A stretch of 64,000 nt of DNA. Origin: Fodinibacter luteus (lineage in GTDB: Bacteria > Actinomycetota > Actinomycetes > Actinomycetales > Dermatophilaceae). The translations under genes were made by a program, and so were the position numbers. The stretch is from assembly GCF_039541575.1 (NCBI RefSeq), contig NZ_BAABGM010000011.1:62001-126000 (forward strand), in the 5' to 3' direction. The notes beneath the pieces are model-generated. The model had not been told where the DNA came from. It saw nothing but the letters and a program-made list of their open reading frames with translations, and did not search any database. Shown one piece after another: positions 1 to 7,488 of the stretch. The first letter of the stretch is position 1, and each line of letters opens with the position of its first letter.

Positions 1-1
1 G

Positions 2-1147
2 CTGGCCGGCACCGTCTTCGCCCTGCCCACCGACGAGGCCCGTAGTCGCGTCGCCCTGTTCCTCGTGCTCACGATGGCGCCGTTCGTGCTCCTGGCCCCG
101 CTCATCGGCCCGCTCCTCGACCGGTTCCGGCACGGGCGCCGGTGGGCACTCGGCACGACGCTCGCGACCCGGGCGTTCCTCGCCTGGGTGCTCGCCTCCG
201 CCGTCGTCGAGGACAGCCCGTGGCTCTTCCCCGCGGCGCTCGGGTGCCTCGTCGCGAGCCGGTCGTACGCCGTCGCGCGCGCCGCCGCCGTGCCGCGCCT
301 CCTCCCCGCCGGGATCTCCCTCGTCACCGCGAACTCGCGGCTCACCATCGCCGGGCTCGTCGGGATGGCGCTCGGCGGGGGTCTCGCCGGTGCGCTGTCG
401 CAGGTCGGGCCCGACTGGTCGCTGCGGTTGGCGTTCGCCGTCTACGTCGCGGCGACGGTGCTCGCCATCCGCCTCCCGGAGCGGGTCGACTCCACCGCCG
501 GCGAGGTCGACCTCGACGGCATCCCGGTGGCCGTGGCGCCGCTGCCGACGCCCGAGGGCGGCGTGCGGCGGCTGCGCACGCTGCCACCGTCGGTGCGCTA
601 CACGCTGTGGCTCACGACCGGCGCCCGGCTGCTCTCCGGGTTCCTCACCCTCTTCCTCGCCTTCCTCATGCGCGAGCACCCCATCCCGGGGTGGTCCGGG
701 CCGCTCGTCCTCGCGCTCGTCGCCGGGGCCGCAGGGGTGGGCAACGCCCTCGGGTCGGTCATCGGCAACCGCCGCAGCGCCCCCGACCCCGAGCGCATCG
801 CGACCGCCATCGCCGCCGTCGCCGTGCTCGCGGCCCTCGCCACGTCGGTGCTCTACTCGGTCCCGGCCCTCGTCCTGCTCGGCCTCGCGACCGGGCTGTT
901 CGGGCAGCTCGCGAAGCTGTGTCTCGACGCCCTCATCCAGCGCGACATCGCCGACGACGTACGGGCCCGGGTCTTCTCGTGGTCCGAGACGATCCTCCAG
1001 GGCTTCTGGGTGCTCGGCGGGGCGATCGGCATCGCCATCCCCCTCGTGCCGGGGCTCGGCTTCGCCCTCGTCACCGGGCTCGTCCTGCTCATGGGCGCGG
1101 TCGCGGCGCGCGCCCGGCGGCTCACGCCGCCCCGACGTCCACGGTGA
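2..1147 (+). CDS. MFS transporter, 5' truncated by window edge
   Basis: The reading frame is open to the first base of the window, so the true start lies upstream; 381 residues are visible. At least ten hydrophobic segments with short charged loops (for example DRFRHGRR after the second segment) give the look of a major facilitator superfamily permease, which moves small molecules across the membrane using an ion gradient. A cytoplasmic central loop (about residues 165-190) separates the two halves. Substrate cannot be told. It converges on the next gene, and the two coding 3' ends overlap by 26 bp. Family assignment is by overall pattern, not a search. Confidence 0.8.
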   Translation: MAGTVFALPTDEARSRVALFLVLTMAPFVLLAPLIGPLLDRFRHGRRWALGTTLATRAFLAWVLASAVVEDSPWLFPAALGCLVASRSYAVARAAAVPRLLPAGISLVTANSRLTIAGLVGMALGGGLAGALSQVGPDWSLRLAFAVYVAATVLAIRLPERVDSTAGEVDLDGIPVAVAPLPTPEGGVRRLRTLPPSVRYTLWLTTGARLLSGFLTLFLAFLMREHPIPGWSGPLVLALVAGAAGVGNALGSVIGNRRSAPDPERIATAIAAVAVLAALATSVLYSVPALVLLGLATGLFGQLAKLCLDALIQRDIADDVRARVFSWSETILQGFWVLGGAIGIAIPLVPGLGFALVTGLVLLMGAVAARARRLTPPRRPR

Positions 1148-1646
1148 GGGTGCCCGTGCCGCGCCCCGACAGTGCACCCTCGTGGTGCTCGGGGTAGTCG
1201 ACGACGCCGTCCCGGCCGACGCTGAACTCGACGACGGTGCGGCGCGCGCCGAGGAGGCGGATCTCGTAGGCCGGACCGGGCGGCATCCGCACGGTGCGCG
1301 CGCCGGTGTCGATCGGCTCGTGGCACCCGCCCCACATCGGCAGCAACGGCACCGGACGTCCCGTCGGGCGGAGCAGGACCGGCACGCCGACGACGCGCAG
1401 GGTGTGCGTCCCCCGGCCCCGGAGCACGGCGTCCTGGTCGGCGTCGAAGTCGACCTCACCGGCCGGCGTCACGCGGAAGTGCACGTCGCACGGGTGCTGC
1501 CGGGACTGCTGGAAGGTGTACTCGCCGGGCTCGAGCCGCACGGGCACGCCGCCGGGCACCGAGCCGTCGACGAAGTGCGGGAGGTGGCCGGGCAGCCAGA
1601 ACCATGGGTAGGTGAGCTCGCAGGTGTCGATCCGGATCAGGGGCAT
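1122..1646 (-). CDS. Hypothetical protein with an internally duplicated domain
   Basis: A 174-residue soluble protein, no signal peptide or membrane segment. I do not recognise the family. Two halves are clearly related: about residues 56-89 and 137-171 share the pattern V-x-F-x-V-x3-G-x-VD(F/Y), then a short variable stretch and L-x-GRGT-x-TL-x-V. It is therefore a two-repeat, probably beta-rich fold. ATG at 1646 has GAGGACC just upstream as ribosome binding site. It overlaps the convergent MFS gene by 26 bp, and its 5' side faces the copper-type promoter region. Function unknown. Confidence 0.75.
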   Translation of the reverse strand: MPLIRIDTCELTYPWFWLPGHLPHFVDGSVPGGVPVRLEPGEYTFQQSRQHPCDVHFRVTPAGEVDFDADQDAVLRGRGTHTLRVVGVPVLLRPTGRPVPLLPMWGGCHEPIDTGARTVRMPPGPAYEIRLLGARRTVVEFSVGRDGVVDYPEHHEGALSGRGTGTLTVDVGAA

Positions 1647-1782
1647 GGTCGGTCCTCGGGCAGGGCCGCGCCCCGGGGACGGCGCGGCGTCTACTCGTGA
1701 GGAGCGACCACTCGCCGCCCTGATACACGGATGCCGTGGCGAGTTCCGGTGGGCACGTCCGCCCCGGCACCCGGGCGTCGGG

Positions 1783-1812
1783 TTGCATACCCCCTGGGGT
1801 ATTCAGTACGCT
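1783..1812 (+). promoter_or_regulatory. Promoter with CsoR/RicR-like operator between -35 and -10
   Basis: TTGCAT (1783-1788) and TACGCT (1807-1812) form a plausible -35/-10 pair with 18 nt spacing. Between them lies ATACCCCCTGGGGTAT (1787-1802), a near-perfect palindrome of the ATACCCC-GGGGTAT type bound by copper-sensing CsoR-family repressors in actinobacteria. Position between the promoter elements fits repression that is relieved by metal. No csoR gene is in the window. Resemblance to the consensus is from memory. Confidence 0.6.
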
Positions 1813-1851
1813 CGTCCGGTCACGATGTCCCCGACCCACGTGAGGTACCCC

Positions 1852-2013
1852 ATGTGCAGCCCCGCCACCTGTCACTCCTGCGGCAAGACGACCTGGGCCG
1901 GCTGCGGCATGCACGCCGACATGGTCCTGGCCCGCGTGCCCGTCGAGGCCCGCTGCTCGTGCCACGACGACGCCACCGCGCAGCAGTCCTCGCAGAGCGC
2001 CTTCGGCTGGTGA
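1852..2013 (+). CDS. Small cysteine-rich protein, possible metal binder
   Basis: Encodes 53 residues with six Cys (2, 7, 10, 18, 35, 37) and His at 8, 21 and 38. The arrangement C-x4-C-x2-C-x7-C then C-x-C resembles a zinc ribbon or a small metallothionein-like chelator. ATG at 1852 has GAGG seven bases upstream; an in-frame ATG at 1825, close to the expected transcript start, would add nine residues. The CsoR-like box directly upstream suggests copper-inducible expression, which recalls (by context only) the small copper metallothionein MymT in the mycobacterial RicR regulon. Its stop overlaps the GTG of the membrane gene that follows. Real gene likely; function inferred. Confidence 0.65.
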   Translation: MCSPATCHSCGKTTWAGCGMHADMVLARVPVEARCSCHDDATAQQSSQSAFGW

Positions 2014-2480
2014 CCCCGCCCGTCACGCAGGGCCGCGACGCCTGGCAGGTGCCGGACGTCGCGGCCCTGCGGCCGCTGCGCCCCCGGCGGGCGCGCTGGG
2101 CCGACGTGCTCCTGCACCGCCGCCGGCTCGTCGCGGCCGCCGGGCTCTTCCCCCTCGTGCTCTGGGCGGCCCGGACGTCGCTGCCCCCGTCGCTGCCACT
2201 CACCCCCGGGTGGTGGGTCGTCCTCTCGGCGGTCGCCCTGCTGTCGGCGCTCGCCCTCGCCACCTACGTGCCCCTCGCGCGCACCGACGACCGCCCCGGC
2301 GAGCGCCCCGGCGCGAGCCCGTGCGCCGCGGCGGCCGTCGTCTTCGTCGTGCTCGCCGGCCCGGCCCTCGGCGCGGCCACCGGCTCGCCGCTGAGCGGTG
2401 CACCGGCCCTGCTCCTCGCCGCGATGGGCCTGGGACAGCGGCTGCTCGGGGCGCCCGCCTGCGGGCCGGCCGGCCGCTGA
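2010..2480 (+). CDS. Small membrane protein coupled to the Cys-rich gene
   Basis: A 156-residue protein starting with GTG at 2010, overlapping the preceding stop by 4 nt (GTGA), so the two are probably translationally coupled. After a basic N-terminal stretch there are about four hydrophobic segments (near residues 38-57, 66-90, 102-124, 130-148), separated by a short Arg/Asp/Pro-rich loop. I do not recognise the family and see no metal-binding motif. Co-transcription from the CsoR-like promoter suggests a role in metal or redox stress. Confidence 0.6.
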   Translation: MTPPVTQGRDAWQVPDVAALRPLRPRRARWADVLLHRRRLVAAAGLFPLVLWAARTSLPPSLPLTPGWWVVLSAVALLSALALATYVPLARTDDRPGERPGASPCAAAAVVFVVLAGPALGAATGSPLSGAPALLLAAMGLGQRLLGAPACGPAGR

Positions 2481-2511
2481 CGGCCCGGGTCACGGAGGGG
2501 ATTGGTGGACC

Positions 2512-2517
2512 TAGGCT
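2512..2517 (+). promoter_or_regulatory. -10 box (TAGGCT) of the VTT gene
   Basis: TAGGCT matches the actinobacterial TANNNT -10 pattern and lies six bases before GTG 2524. No ribosome binding site is visible, so a leaderless transcript beginning at the start codon is likely. Confidence 0.5.
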
Positions 2518-2523
2518 GACCCG

Positions 2524-3165
2524 GTGATGAGCACCCGGGCGGCCAGGCTGCGCGTGCTCGGCCTCGTCCTGAGCCTGCTCATCGCCAGTGCCCTCGTCTG
2601 GCTGCTCATCGGCGGTGACCTCGACACGGTGCAGGCGACCGTCGGGTCCGCCGGGGTGTGGGCTCCCCTCGTCTACGTCGTGCTGCACGTGCTGCTCACC
2701 CTCGTTCCCGTGTCGAAGAACCTCCTCGCGGGGGTCGCCGGTGTGCTGTTCGGCCTCGCGGGCGGCATCGCCCTGTCCTGGGTGGCCTCGATGGTCAGCG
2801 CCGTCGTGGGCTTCGCCCTCGCCCGACGCCTCGGGCGCGAGGCCGTGGCGTCGATGACCGGCCCGCGGATCGACCGCGTCGACGGCATCCTGCGCCGGCA
2901 GGGGCTGCTCGCAGTGGTCGTCGCGCGGGTCACCCCGGTGCTCCCGTTCACCGTCGTCAACTACGGGGCGGGGGTCAGTGCCGTCACCTTCCGGGACTTC
3001 GTGCTCGGCACGGCCATCGGGATCGTCCCGGGCACGGTCGGCTACGCCGCGCTCGGGGCGTCCGCGGGCCGCGACGCGACGACCTTCGTCGTCGCGGGGG
3101 TGTTCGCCGTGCTGCTCTTCGTCGGCTCGCTCCTCCTGGGGTGGCGGGGCGCCCGTCGAGGGTAG
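2524..3165 (+). CDS. VTT-domain (TVP38/TMEM64, DedA-like) membrane protein
   Basis: A 213-residue integral membrane protein. An N-terminal transmembrane helix (about 12-30) is followed by the VTT core: the re-entrant Val/Pro/Ser region around residues 58-85 (VPVSKNLLAGVAG), a long helix, the conserved stretch ARVTPVLPFTVVNY (about 140-152) and the closing GTAIGIVPGT motif. Members of this superfamily act in lipid scrambling or membrane homeostasis. The start is set by the TAGGCT box; ATG 2527 is the alternative. It is monocistronic and converges on the FAD-oxidase gene across a hairpin terminator. Confidence 0.85.
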   Translation: MMSTRAARLRVLGLVLSLLIASALVWLLIGGDLDTVQATVGSAGVWAPLVYVVLHVLLTLVPVSKNLLAGVAGVLFGLAGGIALSWVASMVSAVVGFALARRLGREAVASMTGPRIDRVDGILRRQGLLAVVVARVTPVLPFTVVNYGAGVSAVTFRDFVLGTAIGIVPGTVGYAALGASAGRDATTFVVAGVFAVLLFVGSLLLGWRGARRG

Positions 3166-3168
3166 AGA

Positions 3169-3201
3169 ACCCGCCGCGCGGGGCGCCCTGCAGCGGCGGG
3201 T
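3169..3201. terminator. Bidirectional hairpin terminator
   Basis: ACCCGCCGC (3169-3177) pairs perfectly with GCGGCGGGT (3193-3201) across a 15-nt loop, with extra GAGA/CTC pairing outside. It lies between two convergent genes ending at 3165 and 3223. Confidence 0.7.
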
Positions 3202-3222
3202 CCTCTCCTCTCGACGACGTGC

Positions 3223-5067
3223 TCAGCGAGCTTCCGGCCGCTTTCCACCCACGGGGTGGTTGGCGACGAACAGCCCGCCGGGGTCGACGAGCGCCCGCAC
3301 GGCCCGCAGCCGGGCCCAGGCGCCGGTGCCGAAGGCCGTGCTGGTGTCGGTGCGCTCCTCGGTGAAGTTCAGCAGCGCCCGTCCGTTCGACCACGGCTCG
3401 AGTGCCTCCACGAGTCGGCGTGCGTCCGCGCGACCCTGCGCCGCCATCTGCGGGGTGGCGGCGACGGCGACGAAGAACCCGGCATACGCCCCACGCACGC
3501 GGGGCAGGGCGCCCGCCCCGGGGTGGCGGCGCGCGAGCGCGCCACCCAGCTGCCGGAGCTCGGCCGAGAGCAGCGACGACGTCGACCCGGGGCCGACCTC
3601 GGCGAGGAAGGCCGCCACCGCCTCCTCCGGCAGGCCCTCGAGCATCGTGGCACCGGCCACCGACGGCGTGGGGCCCTCGGGGTCCATGTGCAGCCTCGTC
3701 AGTGAGGCCGAGGGCACCCGGGCGAAGGTGTCCACCTCCGGCTCCAGCGCGCGCAACGGCGCGAGCAGGGGCTCGGCCGCCGTGTCGTCGCAGAGCACCG
3801 CCCCGTCGACGACGACGACCTGTCGGCCCCGCAGGACGTCCGGGAGCTCGGGCAGCGGCGGGAAGCTCATGACCCGCAGCGACGTCGTGACCTCGTCGGG
3901 CGCGGTGGCCGACCACGCCGCCCAGGTGCGCACCACCTCGCCGGCCCGCTCACGGTCCCAGAGCAGCATCCCGGCGTAGACGTCGGGGATCGGGTAGAGC
4001 CGGAACTCCACGGCCGTCACGATCCCGAAGCTGCCGCCCCCGCCACGCAGCGCCCAGAACAGGGTGCGGTGGTGGTGGGCGTCGGCGCGCACGAGCGAGC
4101 CGTCCGCCGTGACGAGCTCGACGGCGGTGATGCTGTTCGTCGCGAGCCCGAGCTTGCGGGCGTACCAGCCGAGGCCGCCGCCCAGGGAGTAGCCGACGAC
4201 CGCGACGTCGGGCGCCGAGCCGTGGAGGGCCGCGAGGCCGTGCGGGGCGGCGGCCTCGACGACGTCCTGCCAGAGGGCGCCGCCCTCGGCGCGGGCGGTC
4301 CCGGCGACGGGGTCGACCGTCACGGCGGACATCCCCGACGTGCGGACGAGCACGACGTCGTCGAGCGAGGCGTCGCCGAGCGGGCCGGCTCCGTGGCCGG
4401 TGCCCTGCGGGGCCAGCCGGAGGCCGGCGGCGGCGGCAGCCCGCACGAGCTCGCGGACGTCCGCGGCGTCCCGGGGCACGGCCACGGCGGCCGGTCGCTG
4501 CTCGACGGCGACGTTCCACGGCATCCGGGCGGCGTCGTACCCGGGGTCGCCGGGGAGGTGGACCGCTCCGCCGCACAGGCCGCGCAGGGCCTGCGCGGGT
4601 CGAGGGGTCCGGGTGGGGTCGAGGGTGGTCTCGACGGTCATGGTCGTGTCCTTCGCGTTCTCGGGGGTGCACGGCAGCTCCGTGCGTGGTGTGGTGGTGG
4701 TGCGTGAGGCGCGGGCCCGGAGGGCGACGAGCTGCCCGGGGACGGGCAGCTCGTCGACGGCCTCGACGGCCGTGCTCGGCGCCGCCCCGACCTCGTGGAG
4801 TCGGTCGGTCAGGGTGTCGAGCACCGCGGACACGGCATCGACATCGGTCGTGCGCACGGTGACGTGGGTGAGCGATGCCGGCGCGAGGCCGGCGCGGGCG
4901 AGGGCGGCCTCGAGGTGGACGATCGCGAGGGCGAGCTGGGCCGCGGGGTCGTCGGCGTGCAGGAGGCGGCCCCGGTGGTCCAGGGGGACCTGCTCCGGCA
5001 GGTCGCGCTCGGCGGCTGCGGGGCCGTCGGTGGCGGTGGTGGTGGCGGTGGTGGTGGTGGTCGTCAT
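3223..5067 (-). CDS. RidA-like domain fused to FAD-binding (BBE-type) oxidoreductase
   Basis: One continuous frame of 614 residues. Residues 1-16 are Thr-rich low complexity; about 25-120 form a RidA/YjgF-like domain (ending VDELPVPGQLVAL), a family that hydrolyses reactive enamines/imines. A linker follows, then from about residue 143 a PCMH-type FAD oxidase: the GTGHGAGPLG flavin loop, a GYSLGGGLGW motif, RGGGGSFG, and the C-terminal FVANHP berberine-bridge tail. ATG 4641 (AAGGA seven bases upstream) could start a free 472-residue oxidase, but there is no stop between the parts. ATG 5067 is preferred over 5217, which would overlap the divergent regulator. Substrate unknown; control by the neighbouring LuxR protein is likely. 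Confidence 0.7.
   Translation of the reverse strand: MTTTTTTATTTATDGPAAAERDLPEQVPLDHRGRLLHADDPAAQLALAIVHLEAALARAGLAPASLTHVTVRTTDVDAVSAVLDTLTDRLHEVGAAPSTAVEAVDELPVPGQLVALRARASRTTTTPRTELPCTPENAKDTTMTVETTLDPTRTPRPAQALRGLCGGAVHLPGDPGYDAARMPWNVAVEQRPAAVAVPRDAADVRELVRAAAAAGLRLAPQGTGHGAGPLGDASLDDVVLVRTSGMSAVTVDPVAGTARAEGGALWQDVVEAAAPHGLAALHGSAPDVAVVGYSLGGGLGWYARKLGLATNSITAVELVTADGSLVRADAHHHRTLFWALRGGGGSFGIVTAVEFRLYPIPDVYAGMLLWDRERAGEVVRTWAAWSATAPDEVTTSLRVMSFPPLPELPDVLRGRQVVVVDGAVLCDDTAAEPLLAPLRALEPEVDTFARVPSASLTRLHMDPEGPTPSVAGATMLEGLPEEAVAAFLAEVGPGSTSSLLSAELRQLGGALARRHPGAGALPRVRGAYAGFFVAVAATPQMAAQGRADARRLVEALEPWSNGRALLNFTEERTDTSTAFGTGAWARLRAVRALVDPGGLFVANHPVGGKRPEAR
4639..4654 (-). promoter_or_regulatory. 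Internal ribosome binding site and ATG inside the RidA-FAD frame
   Basis: GAAGGA (4649-4654, complement) stands seven bases before an in-frame ATG at 4641, exactly where the FAD-oxidase homology begins. It could yield a separate oxidase in addition to the fusion. Confidence 0.5.
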
Positions 5068-5150
5068 GCCGGAAGCGTCGACCGGGACGACGGCCCGCCA
5101 CCATCCCTGCCCCGCGGGGACCTTCGCGTCCGCTCTTCTGGGCCGGACCG

Positions 5151-5170
5151 CATCCCAGAGTTGTGGGATG
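5151..5170. promoter_or_regulatory. Palindromic operator between divergent RidA-FAD and LuxR genes
   Basis: CATCCCA (5151-5157) and TGGGATG (5164-5170) are a perfect 7-bp inverted repeat with a 6-bp spacer. It lies 35 bp before the regulator start and 84 bp before the oxidase start. This is the expected place and shape for a dimeric LuxR-family binding site; the link is inferred. Confidence 0.5.
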
Positions 5171-5204
5171 GCGGCGGGGCGGGTCGCTCCGTCACACTCG
5201 CCGT

Positions 5205-6377
5205 ATGCGCCGCGCACTGACCGTCGAGCGCGTGCGACGCGACGTCGAGGTCGTCGCGCGCGCCGGGCTCGACATCGACACCTTCCTCGAGGAGGCGGTC
5301 GACTCCCTGTACCGCGCCGTGCCCCACGTCGCGGCCTGCCTCGCCACCGTCGACCCGAGCACGGAGCTGCTGACGGGCACCCGCAAGTACGGCGACCTGC
5401 AGGGTCGTGACAGCCACGACCACGAGTGGGGCCTCATCGAGTACGGCACCGTCGAGGCGACGGCGTTCAGCGAGCTGTCCCAGGCCGGCATCGCCGCGGC
5501 GGGGGTGCACGCGTACTACGCCGGCGAGTCCGAGCGGTCGCACCGGATGGCCGCCTTCGTCAAGCCGCACTTCGGCTACGGCGACGAGATGCGGGTCATC
5601 TTCCGCGACGGCGCCCAGGTCTGGGGCGCGGCCGCGCTGTTCCGCGAGCCGGAGGGCAGGCCGTTCGCGCCGGACGAGCTCGAACTCGTCGGCTCGCTGT
5701 CGGCCGTCTTCGCCGCCGGGGTGCGGACCGGGCTGCTCGCCCGGATGGCCACCGGTGCACCACCGCCCCCGTCGACCGGCCCGACCGTGCTCATCGTGGG
5801 GCCCGACGACGAGATCACCCAGACGAGCATGGGCGCGGAGCAGCGACTGGCCGAGCTCGAGAGCCCGACCCACAACGCGCGGTGGACCGGCATCATCACC
5901 TCGCTCGTCGCCGCCGCACGACGCTACGCGCGGGGCGAGACCACCGTGCCGCCGCGCAGCCGGGTCCGCTCACGCAGCGGCATGTGGCTCGTGCTCCACG
6001 CGACGCCGCTGCTCGGGGCCACCGGCGCGAGCGGGGACGTCGTCGTGACGGTCGAGGAGGCCCGCCCGCCGGAGATCGTGCCGCTCGTCGTGGCGGCCTT
6101 CGGCCTCACCCAGCGCGAGCGGGACGTCACCCAGCTCGTGCTCCAGGGGGTCGACACGAAGGAGATCGCCGCGACGATGCACGTGTCGACGTACACCGTG
6201 CAGGACCACCTCAAGTCGGTCTTCGACAAGGCCGACGTGCGCAGCCGGCGCGAGCTCATCGCCCGGGTCTACTTCGACCAGTACGTGCCCCGGATGGGGT
6301 CCGAGCTCGGCCCGTCGGGCTGGTTCACCGCGGTCGAGCCGTCCGAGGGGCCCTGGCCCCCGTCCGGCACCCCGTAG
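5205..6377 (+). CDS. LuxR-family transcriptional regulator with GAF-like sensor
   Basis: A 390-residue regulator. About residues 10-185 form a GAF-like sensory region; a second region (about 200-295) looks PAS-like. The C-terminal LuxR helix-turn-helix starts at LTQRERDV (about residue 308), includes VSTYTVQDHLKSVFDK and continues to RRELIAR, with the spacing typical of GerE domains. ATG 5205 is used. It is divergent from the RidA-FAD gene across a dyad operator, so autoregulation plus control of that gene is likely. It ends 1 bp from the convergent DUF808 gene. Confidence 0.85.
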   Translation: MRRALTVERVRRDVEVVARAGLDIDTFLEEAVDSLYRAVPHVAACLATVDPSTELLTGTRKYGDLQGRDSHDHEWGLIEYGTVEATAFSELSQAGIAAAGVHAYYAGESERSHRMAAFVKPHFGYGDEMRVIFRDGAQVWGAAALFREPEGRPFAPDELELVGSLSAVFAAGVRTGLLARMATGAPPPPSTGPTVLIVGPDDEITQTSMGAEQRLAELESPTHNARWTGIITSLVAAARRYARGETTVPPRSRVRSRSGMWLVLHATPLLGATGASGDVVVTVEEARPPEIVPLVVAAFGLTQRERDVTQLVLQGVDTKEIAATMHVSTYTVQDHLKSVFDKADVRSRRELIARVYFDQYVPRMGSELGPSGWFTAVEPSEGPWPPSGTP

Positions 6378-6378
6378 C

Positions 6379-7323
6379 TCAGTGGGCGGGGGTGGCCGCG
6401 ATGTCGTCCTTCGGGGCCCGCCACTTGCGGACCTGGGTCACGACGAGCACGACGAGGGCACCGACGACGAGGCCGATGAGCGCGGACGCGAGCGTGTTGA
6501 CGACCCACCCGAGCGCGCCACCGCCGACGGCCTCCTCGGCGTGGTGGACGAGGTCGTAGAGCCAGGACCACCCCAGGTCGTCCACACCCACGAGCAGGAT
6601 GTGCCCGCCGACCCACAGCATCGCGACGACGCCGACCGTCGAGAGCCCGGCCAACAGCTTCGGCATGAAGGCGACGAGCCCGCGACCCACGCTGCGCGCC
6701 GCGCCCGACCTGCGCCCGGAGAGGTGCAGGCCGATGTCGTCCATCTTGACGATGAGGCCGACGACGCCGTAGACGAGGACCGTGATGCCGATGGCGACGA
6801 GCACGAGGATGACGGCGCGCGAGACGAACGGCTCGTCGGCGACCTCGTTGAGCGCGATGACCATGATCTCGGCGGAGAGGATGAAGTCGGTGCGGATCGC
6901 GCCGCTCGTCACCGTCCTCTCGTGGTCGGGGTCGCCGACGGCGACCTCCTCGACGGCGTGCTCGTGCCCCGCGACCTTCTCCCAGATCTTCTCGGCGCCC
7001 TCGTAGGCGAGGTAGGTGCCGCCGACCATGAGGATCGGGGTGAGCAGCCACGGGAGGAACTGGCTGAGCAGCAGGGCCGCCGGGAGGATGATGAGGAGCT
7101 TGTTGCGCAGCGAGCCAAGGGCGATCCGCTTGATGATCGGCAGCTCGCGGTCCGGGGTCAGGCCCTGGACGTAGCGCGGGGTGACGGCCGTGTCGTCGAC
7201 GACGACGCCCGCGGCCTTGGCGCTGGCCCGTCCGGCCGCGGCGCCGACGTCGTCGATCGACGCGGCCGCCAGCTTGGCGAGCGCCGCGATGTCGTCGAGC
7301 AGGGCGACGAGTCCACCAGCCAC
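6379..7323 (-). CDS. DUF808 (YedI-like) membrane protein
   Basis: A 314-residue protein matching the DUF808 pattern: N-terminal GLVALLDDIAALAKLAAAS, the VVVDDTAVTPRYVQGL segment, the IIKRIALGSLRNKLLIILPAALLLS block, then several transmembrane helices (about 175-200, 235-262, 275-300). Function of the family is not established. GTG 7323 is chosen because the homology starts there and GGAGG lies ten bases upstream. The frame stays open far upstream without homology, so longer starts were refused. Confidence 0.85.
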   Translation of the reverse strand: MAGGLVALLDDIAALAKLAAASIDDVGAAAGRASAKAAGVVVDDTAVTPRYVQGLTPDRELPIIKRIALGSLRNKLLIILPAALLLSQFLPWLLTPILMVGGTYLAYEGAEKIWEKVAGHEHAVEEVAVGDPDHERTVTSGAIRTDFILSAEIMVIALNEVADEPFVSRAVILVLVAIGITVLVYGVVGLIVKMDDIGLHLSGRRSGAARSVGRGLVAFMPKLLAGLSTVGVVAMLWVGGHILLVGVDDLGWSWLYDLVHHAEEAVGGGALGWVVNTLASALIGLVVGALVVLVVTQVRKWRAPKDDIAATPAH

Positions 7324-7429
7324 GGGGCGTGCTCCTCCGGTCGAGTCGAGGCGGCGGCGGCAGGGGCCCGCCGACGCAGGGCCCCACGGTAACGCCGATC
7401 GGGGGTTTCCCGGTTGCGGCCCGGGCCGT

Positions 7430-7454
7430 GTGTGCCACCGCCGCGAGCGGGTAG
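7430..7454 (+). promoter_or_regulatory. SigB-type promoter candidate for the zinc dehydrogenase
   Basis: GTGT (7430-7433), 15 nt, GGGTAG (7449-7454) fits the GNNT-N14-16-GGGTA pattern of SigB-family promoters. It lies 34 bp before the ATG. The -35 is degenerate, so confidence rests on the repeated pattern in this window. Confidence 0.4.
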
Positions 7455-7488
7455 GGGGGTCTGACCGAGCAACCGAGGGAGGCGACCG

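Noticed and set aside
5038..5064. GGT-type simple repeat as a regulatory microsatellite
   Set aside because: It encodes the Thr-rich N-terminus of the RidA-FAD protein and is imperfect; no evidence of phase variation.
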